Part shown: positions 1 to 5,918 of the stretch, one piece after another
How the letters are laid out: each line of letters begins with the position of its first letter
How positions within the stretch are numbered: position 1 is the first letter of the stretch
Source: an uncultured Clostridia bacterium
GTDB lineage: Bacteria > Bacillota > Clostridia > RUG12999
Direction of reading: 5' to 3'
NCBI GenBank assembly: GCA_938005345.1
Contig: CALLNG010000447.1
Coordinates: 1 to 8,062, forward strand
Length of the DNA stretch: 8,062 nucleotides
Made by a program: the position numbers and the translations under genes
Notes under the pieces: generated by a model
The model's input: the letters and a program-made list of their open reading frames with translations, nothing else
Database searches by the model: none
What the model was told of the DNA's origin: nothing

Positions 1-2
1 AT

Positions 3-20
3 AAAGCCCCGGCTGCTTTT
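3..20 (-). terminator. Possible terminator hairpin after the Cys-rich gene, at window edge
   Basis: Read on the minus strand, AAAGC pairs with GCTTT around a GC-rich 7-base loop, about 30 bp after the stop codon of the Cys-rich gene. The bases after the stem (TTTAT) would begin a U-tract, but the window ends there. The stem is short (5 bp), so this is a weak call that needs the neighbouring sequence. Confidence 0.35.
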
Positions 21-48
21 CTAGTATTTCCCTTGACAAGATAAGAGG

Positions 49-1002
49 TTATTTACATTTATGATTGCAGCCACAATCCTTATCGTTTTTTTCTGCTTCG
101 TCAGCATCAATTACCGACAAAATTACTTTTTTGTCAATCAGTGTTTCAATGGTTGTGCTTGGGATGATGATTAACGTTCCTGTCAAATTCAGCTGTCCGT
201 TTTCATCCACAAAAATTTGCGGTGCTATAAGTTGTGCATCAAAGCAGAAATCAAATGTCATCAGGCCGGTATCCTTGCATCTTAAAAATGGGATGCAAAC
301 GTCGTTAGTGAAAATACTGGTAGTATGCGTAGTGGTTTCATACTCTGCATTCCGAATTAACATTTTAAAACGGAAAGCGCCGCGGGATGTAGTAACTGTG
401 CCGCACAGGATGTATTCCGCAATAAAGCTAATCGTTGTACCTTGCGGGTCAATGACGACAGCAACTTTAGAACCTTCTTTTTTGTCCTGGCAAAGTGGAT
501 TGAATACCGATTCACTCAAATCTTCCAGTGCGATAGAGAATTTGTTTTGGTTGATGACATTGACTGTGCCGCCAAATGGAATATTATTAATTAAAATATC
601 ATTGGCGGTCGGAGCCGTTGTTGGGTAGGCGTTTAAAATAGTCGCACTGTAGGACTGAATAGCGAAACATGAATTTTCATCTATGATAGGGTCGCTAACA
701 CAGCAACCGCCTCCGCAGGGCGTAAATTCGGTGATGATGCTGCAGCCTGTTGGCGTTAGATTGATTGGCTGACTGATGTTGCAGCCCATAACAGTTTCAC
801 TGTCGAAAATTTGTTGTACATTAGCAAAAATGGAATGTGCAGCAGAAGCGTTGAATTTAGGCACATTCATTCCAGTACAGCAAAAACATTTTGCCGGCGG
901 ACACATAATAGGTTCACATCCGTTTGCTATTGGTCTTACAGAGTGATTGTTTCCATTGTTGTCACAAGGTGGGCAGCAATTACAGTTACAATTACAATTC
1001 AT
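49..1002 (-). CDS. Cys-rich protein of unknown function, possibly spore-surface
   Basis: I do not recognise this 317-residue protein. It starts with an alternating Asn-Cys run (MNCNCNCNCCPPC) followed by further Cys clusters at residues 29-42 (GC, MCPP, CFCC). A CGGGCC cluster sits at 96-101, and the protein ends in a Cys-rich tail (DCGCNHKCK). In all there are about 25 cysteines. Between the two ends lies a beta-prone, Thr/Ile-rich region of about 200 residues. There is no signal peptide or membrane segment. The ATG at 1000-1002 is preceded on the minus strand by a purine-rich ribosome binding site (GAAGGGAAG), which supports this start. The composition, with Cys-rich ends and no export signal, is reminiscent of cross-linked spore coat or exosporium proteins; that is inference from composition only. 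It is transcribed away from the lipoprotein operon. Gene call secure, function unknown. Confidence 0.85.
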   Translation of the reverse strand: MNCNCNCNCCPPCDNNGNNHSVRPIANGCEPIMCPPAKCFCCTGMNVPKFNASAAHSIFANVQQIFDSETVMGCNISQPINLTPTGCSIITEFTPCGGGCCVSDPIIDENSCFAIQSYSATILNAYPTTAPTANDILINNIPFGGTVNVINQNKFSIALEDLSESVFNPLCQDKKEGSKVAVVIDPQGTTISFIAEYILCGTVTTSRGAFRFKMLIRNAEYETTTHTTSIFTNDVCIPFLRCKDTGLMTFDFCFDAQLIAPQIFVDENGQLNLTGTLIIIPSTTIETLIDKKVILSVIDADEAEKNDKDCGCNHKCK

Positions 1003-1091
1003 TGAAATTTCTTCCCTTCAAAATTAAATTCAATAATAGAACTACAGTACATCATATGCAGAAAAAACTTATGTGTGACGTTGAAAAAACC

Positions 1092-1128
1092 TTTACTTTT
1101 TGGAGAATTTGGTGTATCATAGTATTAT
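1092..1128 (+). promoter_or_regulatory. Putative sigma-A promoter(s) for the lipoprotein-nadK-argR-recN operon
   Basis: Two overlapping solutions are visible. One has a -35 TTTACT at 1092-1097 and a -10 TATCAT at 1115-1120, with a 17 bp spacer. The other has a -35 TTGGAG at 1100-1105 and a -10 TATTAT at 1123-1128, also with a 17 bp spacer. Transcription would start near 1127 or 1135, giving a leader of roughly 60-70 bases before the ATG at 1196. No other good promoter is seen before the four-gene run. Confidence 0.5.
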
Positions 1129-1143
1129 GAATATTTATGCGTT
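1126..1143 (+). promoter_or_regulatory. ARG-box-like operator candidate
   Basis: The 18-mer TATGAATATTTATGCGTT has an intact TGAAT half-site, an A/T centre and an ATGC second half-site. Against the published ArgR/AhrC operator pattern as I recall it (TGAAT, four A/T bases, ATKCA), only the final A of the second half-site differs. It overlaps the end of the TATTAT -10 element and the predicted transcription start of an operon that contains argR. Binding is inferred; single imperfect 18-mers also arise by chance in AT-rich DNA. Confidence 0.35.
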
Positions 1144-1163
1144 ACTTGTGAGTAATCACGAAT
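1144..1163 (+). promoter_or_regulatory. Leader dyad / small hairpin with GTAA loop
   Basis: GTGA (1148-1151) and TCAC (1156-1159) flank a GTAA tetraloop of the GNRA class. The stem extends by a T-G wobble and a T-A pair to 1146/1161, then, past a mismatch, to A1144-T1163. It lies in the untranslated leader between the promoter and the lipoprotein start. It could be an RNA hairpin or a protein-binding dyad. It is not followed by a T-run, so it is not a terminator. Confidence 0.4.
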
Positions 1164-1183
1164 GTACAGAGTAATAGATAATT

Positions 1184-1187
1184 GGAG
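1184..1187 (+). promoter_or_regulatory. Ribosome binding site that sets the lipoprotein start
   Basis: GGAG lies 8 bases before the ATG at 1196. The longer frame could open at GTG 1187, but that codon overlaps this site and has no ribosome binding site of its own. The ATG start also gives a standard signal peptide (MKRW followed by a hydrophobic stretch). Confidence 0.75.
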
Positions 1188-1195
1188 TGGATGCC

Positions 1196-2743
1196 ATGAA
1201 ACGGTGGATAGCGGCTATTATAGCATGTGCCTGTGTAGCGGGTATGGTGGGTTGCGATAATAATAGCAAATATTCGATAAAGACAGATCAAACGTTAACT
1301 TATTGGATGGGATGGAGTGACATTGGCAGCACGGCTGCATCCTCCATGCAAATGACGGAGTTTAGCAAAGGACTGGAGGAAAGGACAGGCATTAAGGTGG
1401 AATATATTCATCCAAATAAGGCCGGTGGTCTAGTTGGAAGTTTTGAGGTGATGATATCCTCTAATAATTTGCCGGATATTATTGAGATGTCTTGGGAAGG
1501 TGCACCAGGAGGCGCGCTAAAACAACTTAATGAACAAAAAATTATTGATTTATCCCCACTGTTAGAAAAATATGCGCCGGATTATAAAGGTTTTTTAGAA
1601 GAACATGACGATGCGCGGCAAATAGCCATACTGGACAATGGCCAGTGTCCTTATTTTATTGGCGGATATGCAGAAGATTATCAAACTGTATTCTTTGGGC
1701 CTTTTTTTCGCAAGGATTGGTTGGACGAACTGGGACTAGAATTGCCGGAAACCATCGATGAATGGGAAATAGCATTGCGGGCATTTAAAGAACAAAAAGG
1801 GGCAGAGGCGCCTTTGGGAATAACACCAGATGCTCTGGGTATTAATGCCTTAATTGGGGCGTATGGGGTACAATGGAGATTCTACCAGGACAATGGTCAA
1901 GTGAAGTTTGGACCTTTTGAGCCAGGCTTCCGGGATTTTGTAGAACGTATGGCAAAATGGTATCAAGAGGGACTGATCGACCCAATGTATCCATTTGTTA
2001 GTTATGATATTATGGAGATGAACTTATTTGAAGGGAAAACCGGAGCAGGGTTTTGCTATTTAGGCGCAGATTTAGGACCCTGGCAAAAGAAAATTGAAGA
2101 AGAACAACTGCAAATGCGGATAACCAGTGTGAAAAACCCATCCTTGAAAAAGGGAGAAACCACGCAAATTGCACCGCGTGATCCGAAATATATCAAAACC
2201 TATGGCGCGGCAGTGAGTGCAGGATGCAAATCACCACAATTAGCGGTCCAATTTTTGAATTATGCCTATACAGAAGAGGGGAATCGGTATTTTAATTTTG
2301 GAGAAGAGGGCGTAAGTTATACGATGCAAAATGGCATTCCAACTTATTCTGCGCTTATTACAGATAATCCGGATATGTCGATGGGTACTGCACTTGCCAT
2401 GTATACCCGTACTAGTTACGGCGGTCCTTTTATTAAAGATGCACAGTACACCATCCAATATTACAGGACTGATTTGCAAAAAGAGGCGCTAGATAAATGG
2501 GGAGATAATAATGCTGCGCAGCATATCTTGCCGCAAATAGAAATATCGTATGAGAATGCAGAACAGCTATCTCAAAATATTACGAAAGCTATAGAATATC
2601 AAAATCAAACGGTAACAAAGTTTATTATTGGCGAGATCCCATTAAGCCAATATGACCAATTTGTACAGACACTCCGCGCTTATGGGATGGAGGAAGTAAT
2701 TCGTGCAATGCAAAAAAGCTATGACACAATACAAAAATCATAA
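1196..2743 (+). CDS. Extracellular solute-binding lipoprotein (family 1-like, LplA/YtcQ type)
   Basis: A 515-residue lipoprotein predicted to sit on the outer face of the membrane and bind a solute, probably an oligosaccharide, for an ABC importer. Residues 1-19 form a signal peptide (MKRW, then a hydrophobic stretch). The lipobox is MVGC with lipidated Cys20; the Met at -3 is a mild departure from the usual Leu. The mature part opens with a beta strand (LTYWMGW, residues 34-40). Further on it has features common in large family-1 binding proteins: LPDIIEMSW, FFRKDWLDELGLELPETIDEWE, and a late segment with SPQLAVQFLNYAYTEEG. Length fits the 450-550 residue LplA/YtcQ-like group. No permease or ATPase gene lies next to it, so the importer is elsewhere or absent. 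It is separated from nadK by only 12 bp, suggesting co-transcription. The ligand cannot be read from the sequence. Confidence 0.85.
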   Translation: MKRWIAAIIACACVAGMVGCDNNSKYSIKTDQTLTYWMGWSDIGSTAASSMQMTEFSKGLEERTGIKVEYIHPNKAGGLVGSFEVMISSNNLPDIIEMSWEGAPGGALKQLNEQKIIDLSPLLEKYAPDYKGFLEEHDDARQIAILDNGQCPYFIGGYAEDYQTVFFGPFFRKDWLDELGLELPETIDEWEIALRAFKEQKGAEAPLGITPDALGINALIGAYGVQWRFYQDNGQVKFGPFEPGFRDFVERMAKWYQEGLIDPMYPFVSYDIMEMNLFEGKTGAGFCYLGADLGPWQKKIEEEQLQMRITSVKNPSLKKGETTQIAPRDPKYIKTYGAAVSAGCKSPQLAVQFLNYAYTEEGNRYFNFGEEGVSYTMQNGIPTYSALITDNPDMSMGTALAMYTRTSYGGPFIKDAQYTIQYYRTDLQKEALDKWGDNNAAQHILPQIEISYENAEQLSQNITKAIEYQNQTVTKFIIGEIPLSQYDQFVQTLRAYGMEEVIRAMQKSYDTIQKS

Positions 2744-2755
2744 GGAGCATAGCAG

Positions 2756-3595
2756 ATGAAAACAGTAGCAATTATACCCAATCGAATCAAAGATAAAGAG
2801 TTTCAAATTTTGCGAAGGGTAATACGGACATTAGAAAAACGTGTAAAGGTAATAGTAGATATCAGTGGATGCGGCAAAATTGATGGACTTCGCGCACTGC
2901 AAAGGCGAGGGGCAGAGGTCTATAAGCGTGCTGATTGTGTCATTGGCCTCGGCGGAGACGGGACACTGCTTTCTATGGCACCCAAAGCGAGCCAGTATAA
3001 CAAACCGATGTTTGGTGTGAATTTGGGGCGCGTCGGTTTTCTATCATCTGTGGAAGTGGATGATTTTGAAGAAAAATGGAATCAAATTATGCGTGGTGAG
3101 TACCGTATTGAATCACGTATGATGCTGGAAACAGATTTTCAATCACGCAAAAGGACTGCGCTCAATGACGTAGTGATTACGCGGGAAACCTTTTCCCGCA
3201 TGATTGAACTACAAATTCATGTAGATGGCACGATGGTGGATTCCTATATGGCAGATGGCATCATAATCGCAACGCCGACGGGTTCAACCGCATATTCTTT
3301 GTCTGCTGGTGGTCCAGTAGTGCACCCCAATATGGATACCATTTTGATTACACCCATTTGTCCGCATGATTTATATGCCCGGCCCATTGTGTTGCCGGCA
3401 GACAGAGCGGTAAGCATTAAAATTGGCAGCACCTATCGATATACAGCAAAAATTACGATAGATGGGCGGCATGATAAAGCAATGACGTGTGGAGATGAAC
3501 TTTTTGTAACGAGAGCGCCGCGCGTCTGTCAATTAATCAAAGTAGATGGAAAAAGTTTTTATGATATTGTGCGAGAAAAAATTGCTGGAAAATAG
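2756..3595 (+). CDS. nadK: NAD kinase
   Basis: A cytoplasmic enzyme that phosphorylates NAD to NADP using ATP or polyphosphate; 279 residues, normal for the bacterial family. The diagnostic motifs are all present in order. GGDGT is at residues 66-70, with the catalytic Asp68. NLGRVGF at 89-95 and NDVV at 137-140 (substrate-binding Asn-Asp) follow. The nucleotide-binding segment at 167-187 contains TPTGSTAYSLSAGGP. After it come PICPH (200-204) and RPIVLP. The start is supported by AAGGAG at 2742-2747, which overlaps the upstream stop. It lies 15 bp before argR, and nadK-argR-recN is a common order in Clostridia. What is unusual is the upstream partner: a solute-binding lipoprotein rather than the tlyA/dxs/xse genes often found there. 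Confidence 0.96.
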   Translation: MKTVAIIPNRIKDKEFQILRRVIRTLEKRVKVIVDISGCGKIDGLRALQRRGAEVYKRADCVIGLGGDGTLLSMAPKASQYNKPMFGVNLGRVGFLSSVEVDDFEEKWNQIMRGEYRIESRMMLETDFQSRKRTALNDVVITRETFSRMIELQIHVDGTMVDSYMADGIIIATPTGSTAYSLSAGGPVVHPNMDTILITPICPHDLYARPIVLPADRAVSIKIGSTYRYTAKITIDGRHDKAMTCGDELFVTRAPRVCQLIKVDGKSFYDIVREKIAGK

Positions 3596-3610
3596 GAGGG
3601 AACAGGGCGA

Positions 3611-4069
3611 ATGGCGAGCAAGTATGACAGACATGCGAAGATAATTGAATTAATCAGCGAATATGAGATACAAACGCAAGAGGAGCTTGTGGAACGACTC
3701 AGAGCAGAGAACTTTGATGCAACGCAAGCAACTGTTTCGAGAGATATTCGGGAATTGCGTCTCATTAAGGTAATGAGTGAACATGGTGTGTATAAATATG
3801 CAACAACGGCTGCTGGTGCGGTAAGTGATATTGATGCCAAATTGCAGATTATTTTCGCCGAAAGCGTTACCACGATAGATTATGCCCAAAACATTGTCGT
3901 AATTAAAACGTTACCAGGAATGGCGCAAGCCGCAGCATCGGCGATGGATGCGATGGAACATGACGGCGTAATTGGTTGTATTGCTGGTGATGACACAGCG
4001 ATGGTTGTTATACGGGACACCAAAGAGGCGCAAAAGTTGACGGCAAAATTAAAACGCCTAGTCAAATAA
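3611..4069 (+). CDS. argR: Arginine repressor ArgR/AhrC
   Basis: A 152-residue transcription factor that, with L-arginine as co-repressor, forms hexamers and controls arginine synthesis and breakdown. The N-terminal winged helix-turn-helix covers roughly residues 1-70 and carries the hallmark recognition helix QATVSRDIRELRL (39-51). The C-terminal arginine-binding and oligomerisation domain contains TLPGMA (100-105) and the signature GCIAGDDT (122-129), whose Asp pair contacts arginine in characterised family members. Length is typical. The ribosome binding site is AGGAGGG at 3594-3600, overlapping the nadK stop. It sits between nadK and recN in one close-packed run. An ARG-box-like site at the head of the run suggests possible self-control, which is inference. 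Confidence 0.97.
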   Translation: MASKYDRHAKIIELISEYEIQTQEELVERLRAENFDATQATVSRDIRELRLIKVMSEHGVYKYATTAAGAVSDIDAKLQIIFAESVTTIDYAQNIVVIKTLPGMAQAAASAMDAMEHDGVIGCIAGDDTAMVVIRDTKEAQKLTAKLKRLVK

Positions 4070-4088
4070 TGGAAGGAAGGGACGGCGT

Positions 4089-5792
4089 ATGCTGGCGCAG
4101 TTGAGTATTCAAAATGTTGCGGTCATTGAGTCGTTACAGATGGAACTCTATGATGGATTTCATGTATTAACGGGAGAAACCGGTGCGGGCAAATCCATTT
4201 TGATTGATTCTATTGCTATGGTACTGGGACAGCGGACGCAGAAAGACATCATTCGGACGGGCGCAGAAAAGGCAAAAGTAAGCGCTTTATTTTATGTTTC
4301 CGATGCCGTTTGGAAATTGCTTGATCCATACGGTCTGGAACCAAGTGACGATGGATCTCTGTTAGTGGAACGGGAACTGTCTGCCAATGGGCGTAGCGTC
4401 TGTAAAATTAACGGCGCACTTTCCAGCGTGACTGTACTAAAAGAAATCGGGAAGTATCTGATTCATATTCATGGACAGCAAGATACTACTTTGCTCTATA
4501 GTGAGGACAAACATATTGATTTGCTGGATGAATGGGCAGGCGGAACGGTTAAAGAGTGCAAAGAACAGTATAGGCAACTATATGAGCGATATGGAATGTT
4601 GCAAAAACAGCTGGAAGGCCTGCAAATGGATGAGAGCAAACGGGTTCGTGAGATAGATGTATTAGAATTTCAAATACAGGAAATTGAAGCGGCGCAGTTA
4701 GTACCGGAGGAAGAAAAAAATTTGGAAGAACGCCGGATGTTGCTGGAAAATGTACAAAGAGTACAGGAAGTACTGGGAAGTGCATATCAACAATTGTATG
4801 AACAGGAGGGAAGTGCGGCAGAATGGATTGGCAATAGCGCTTCTGAATTGCAGACTATTGCTGGATTTGGAGATGATTTTGCTGATATTTCCAGCCGCTT
4901 GGAGGATGTGAAATACAATCTGGAAGACGTGACAGCAAGCATTGCGGCCTGCTTGGGAGAATTGGATTACCAGGATCAGGAATTGGATAGCATTCATGAG
5001 AGGTTAGATATTATTCATACATTAAAACGAAAATATGGGCAAACCGTAGAAGAAATTTTACAGTTTCGAGACGAAGCGGAGGTGCGCCTTGGGGAACTTC
5101 GCGGGAGTGAACAGAAATGCGAGGAACTGGAACAGAAGTTAATTCAAGTGCAGCAAAATTTGCAGACATGTGCAACGGAACTGACAGAGCGGAGAAGCAA
5201 GACTGCTAAAGAGTTAGAATCGAAAGTGGAAATGGAATTGTCGGACTTGCAAATGAAGGGGTGTACATTTCAGGTGCAGCAAACGCAAACCGGGGATTTT
5301 ACGCCCAAGGGGCAAGATAAAATTTCTTTTTTGATTGCGCCCAATATAGGAGAAGAATTGCGTCCGCTTTCCAAAATTGCTTCTGGTGGTGAGCTTTCGC
5401 GTATTATGTTAGCAATCAAATGTATTATGGCAAAGGCGGACAGCAATGAAACGTATGTATTTGATGAGATTGATACAGGCATCAGTGGGCAGGCAGCAGA
5501 AAAAGTGGCGCAGAAGCTAGAAAAGGTATCGTTAGAAAAACAAACCATCATCATCACACACAGCGGTACGATAGCGGCTATGGCAGACCATCATTATTTA
5601 ATACAAAAAGCGGTCAAAGAAGGTAGAACTGCAACCACAGTAAAACAGCTAGACCGGGAAGGTCGTGTCATGGAAATTGCACGGTTAAGTTCTGGCGGAC
5701 AAATTACGGAGACTGCATGCCGGCATGCTGAGGAATTACTGGATTTGGCTGCTAAGACAAAAGAAGGATTGAAAATTGCAGAAAAAGCATAA
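4089..5792 (+). CDS. recN: DNA repair protein RecN
   Basis: An SMC-like ATPase that acts early in double-strand break repair; 567 residues, close to the usual 550-580. The N-terminal ATPase half has Walker A GETGAGKS at residues 29-36 and a RecN-type HGQ segment at 128-132 (HGQQD, where I recall HGQH in well-studied homologues). The middle, roughly 150-370, is rich in Glu, Gln, Lys and Leu with heptad character, as expected for the coiled-coil arm. The C-terminal ATPase half has the ABC signature SGGELSR at 432-438 and Walker B YVFDEIDTG at 456-464. A ribosome binding site (AAGGAAGGGA, 4073-4082) precedes the ATG. It is the last gene of the run, 19 bp after argR. No LexA-type box was seen nearby. 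Confidence 0.97.
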   Translation: MLAQLSIQNVAVIESLQMELYDGFHVLTGETGAGKSILIDSIAMVLGQRTQKDIIRTGAEKAKVSALFYVSDAVWKLLDPYGLEPSDDGSLLVERELSANGRSVCKINGALSSVTVLKEIGKYLIHIHGQQDTTLLYSEDKHIDLLDEWAGGTVKECKEQYRQLYERYGMLQKQLEGLQMDESKRVREIDVLEFQIQEIEAAQLVPEEEKNLEERRMLLENVQRVQEVLGSAYQQLYEQEGSAAEWIGNSASELQTIAGFGDDFADISSRLEDVKYNLEDVTASIAACLGELDYQDQELDSIHERLDIIHTLKRKYGQTVEEILQFRDEAEVRLGELRGSEQKCEELEQKLIQVQQNLQTCATELTERRSKTAKELESKVEMELSDLQMKGCTFQVQQTQTGDFTPKGQDKISFLIAPNIGEELRPLSKIASGGELSRIMLAIKCIMAKADSNETYVFDEIDTGISGQAAEKVAQKLEKVSLEKQTIIITHSGTIAAMADHHYLIQKAVKEGRTATTVKQLDREGRVMEIARLSSGGQITETACRHAEELLDLAAKTKEGLKIAEKA

Positions 5793-5818
5793 AACGAATT
5801 AAGTTAAAGCATAAAACG
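5784..5818 (+). repeat. 13-bp direct repeat across the recN stop
   Basis: AAAGCATAAAACG occurs exactly twice, at 5784-5796 and 5806-5818, offset by 22 bp. The first copy includes the recN stop codon. It may be a small tandem duplication or chance in AT-rich sequence. No function is evident. Confidence 0.7.
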
Positions 5819-5821
5819 TTC

Positions 5822-5850
5822 TTTTTTTCTCTTTCATATTGTAGTATAAT
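5822..5850 (+). promoter_or_regulatory. Promoter for the NTPase-ferredoxin-VOR operon
   Basis: A perfect -10 TATAAT lies at 5845-5850. The spaced -35 position falls in a T-run (5822-5828) and is a poor match to TTGACA. The A/T-rich flanks and the position 68 bp before the TTG start at 5919 fit a promoter that separates this operon from recN. Transcription would begin near 5857. Confidence 0.6.
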
Positions 5851-5856
5851 AAAAAA

Positions 5857-5871
5857 GGACTAAACAAGTCT
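5857..5871 (+). promoter_or_regulatory. 5'-end stem-loop of the predicted operon transcript
   Basis: GGACT and AGTCT pair around an AAACA loop (four Watson-Crick pairs plus a terminal G-U). The stem begins just where the transcript is expected to start from the TATAAT at 5845-5850. Such 5'-terminal hairpins are known to slow mRNA decay in Firmicutes; that role here is inferred. Confidence 0.35.
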
Positions 5872-5905
5872 ACAATAGGCTGTGTTGCCGGTTGTATCAA
5901 AGAGT

Positions 5906-5911
5906 AGGAGG
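5906..5911 (+). promoter_or_regulatory. Ribosome binding site that sets the TTG start of the NTPase
   Basis: A perfect AGGAGG is spaced 7 bases before TTG 5919. A longer reading from TTG 5892 would place this site inside the gene and has no ribosome binding site of its own, so the shorter start is preferred. Confidence 0.85.
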
Positions 5912-5918
5912 AACCCGA

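Noticed and set aside
33..62. Perfect TTGACA at 33-38 as an antisense promoter
   Set aside because: No acceptable -10 element at 16-18 bp, and it would only read into the antisense of the Cys-rich gene.
65..628. Long plus-strand open frame (187 codons) opposite the Cys-rich gene
   Set aside because: It lies wholly within the minus-strand gene, has no ribosome binding site and no recognisable protein features; the minus-strand frame has a good start site and ordered Cys motifs.
811..1130. Two short plus-strand frames at the 5' end of the Cys-rich gene and in the intergenic region
   Set aside because: They lack ribosome binding sites, overlap the minus-strand gene, and the second runs through the likely promoter.
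4037..4070. TTGACG at 4037-4042 as an internal promoter for recN
   Set aside because: The best -10-like sequence (AATAAT at 4065-4070) is 22 bp away, too far; a nearer TCAAAT is a poor match.
3596..4088. LexA (SOS) box controlling recN
   Set aside because: No GAAC-N4-GTTC type site was seen before recN, argR or the operon start; GAACATGGTGT inside argR matches only one half.
5793..5830. Rho-independent terminator after recN
   Set aside because: A T-run exists at 5822-5828, but the only pairing before it is a 4-bp AACG/CGTT stem with a 20-base loop, which is not convincing. How the recN transcript ends is unclear.
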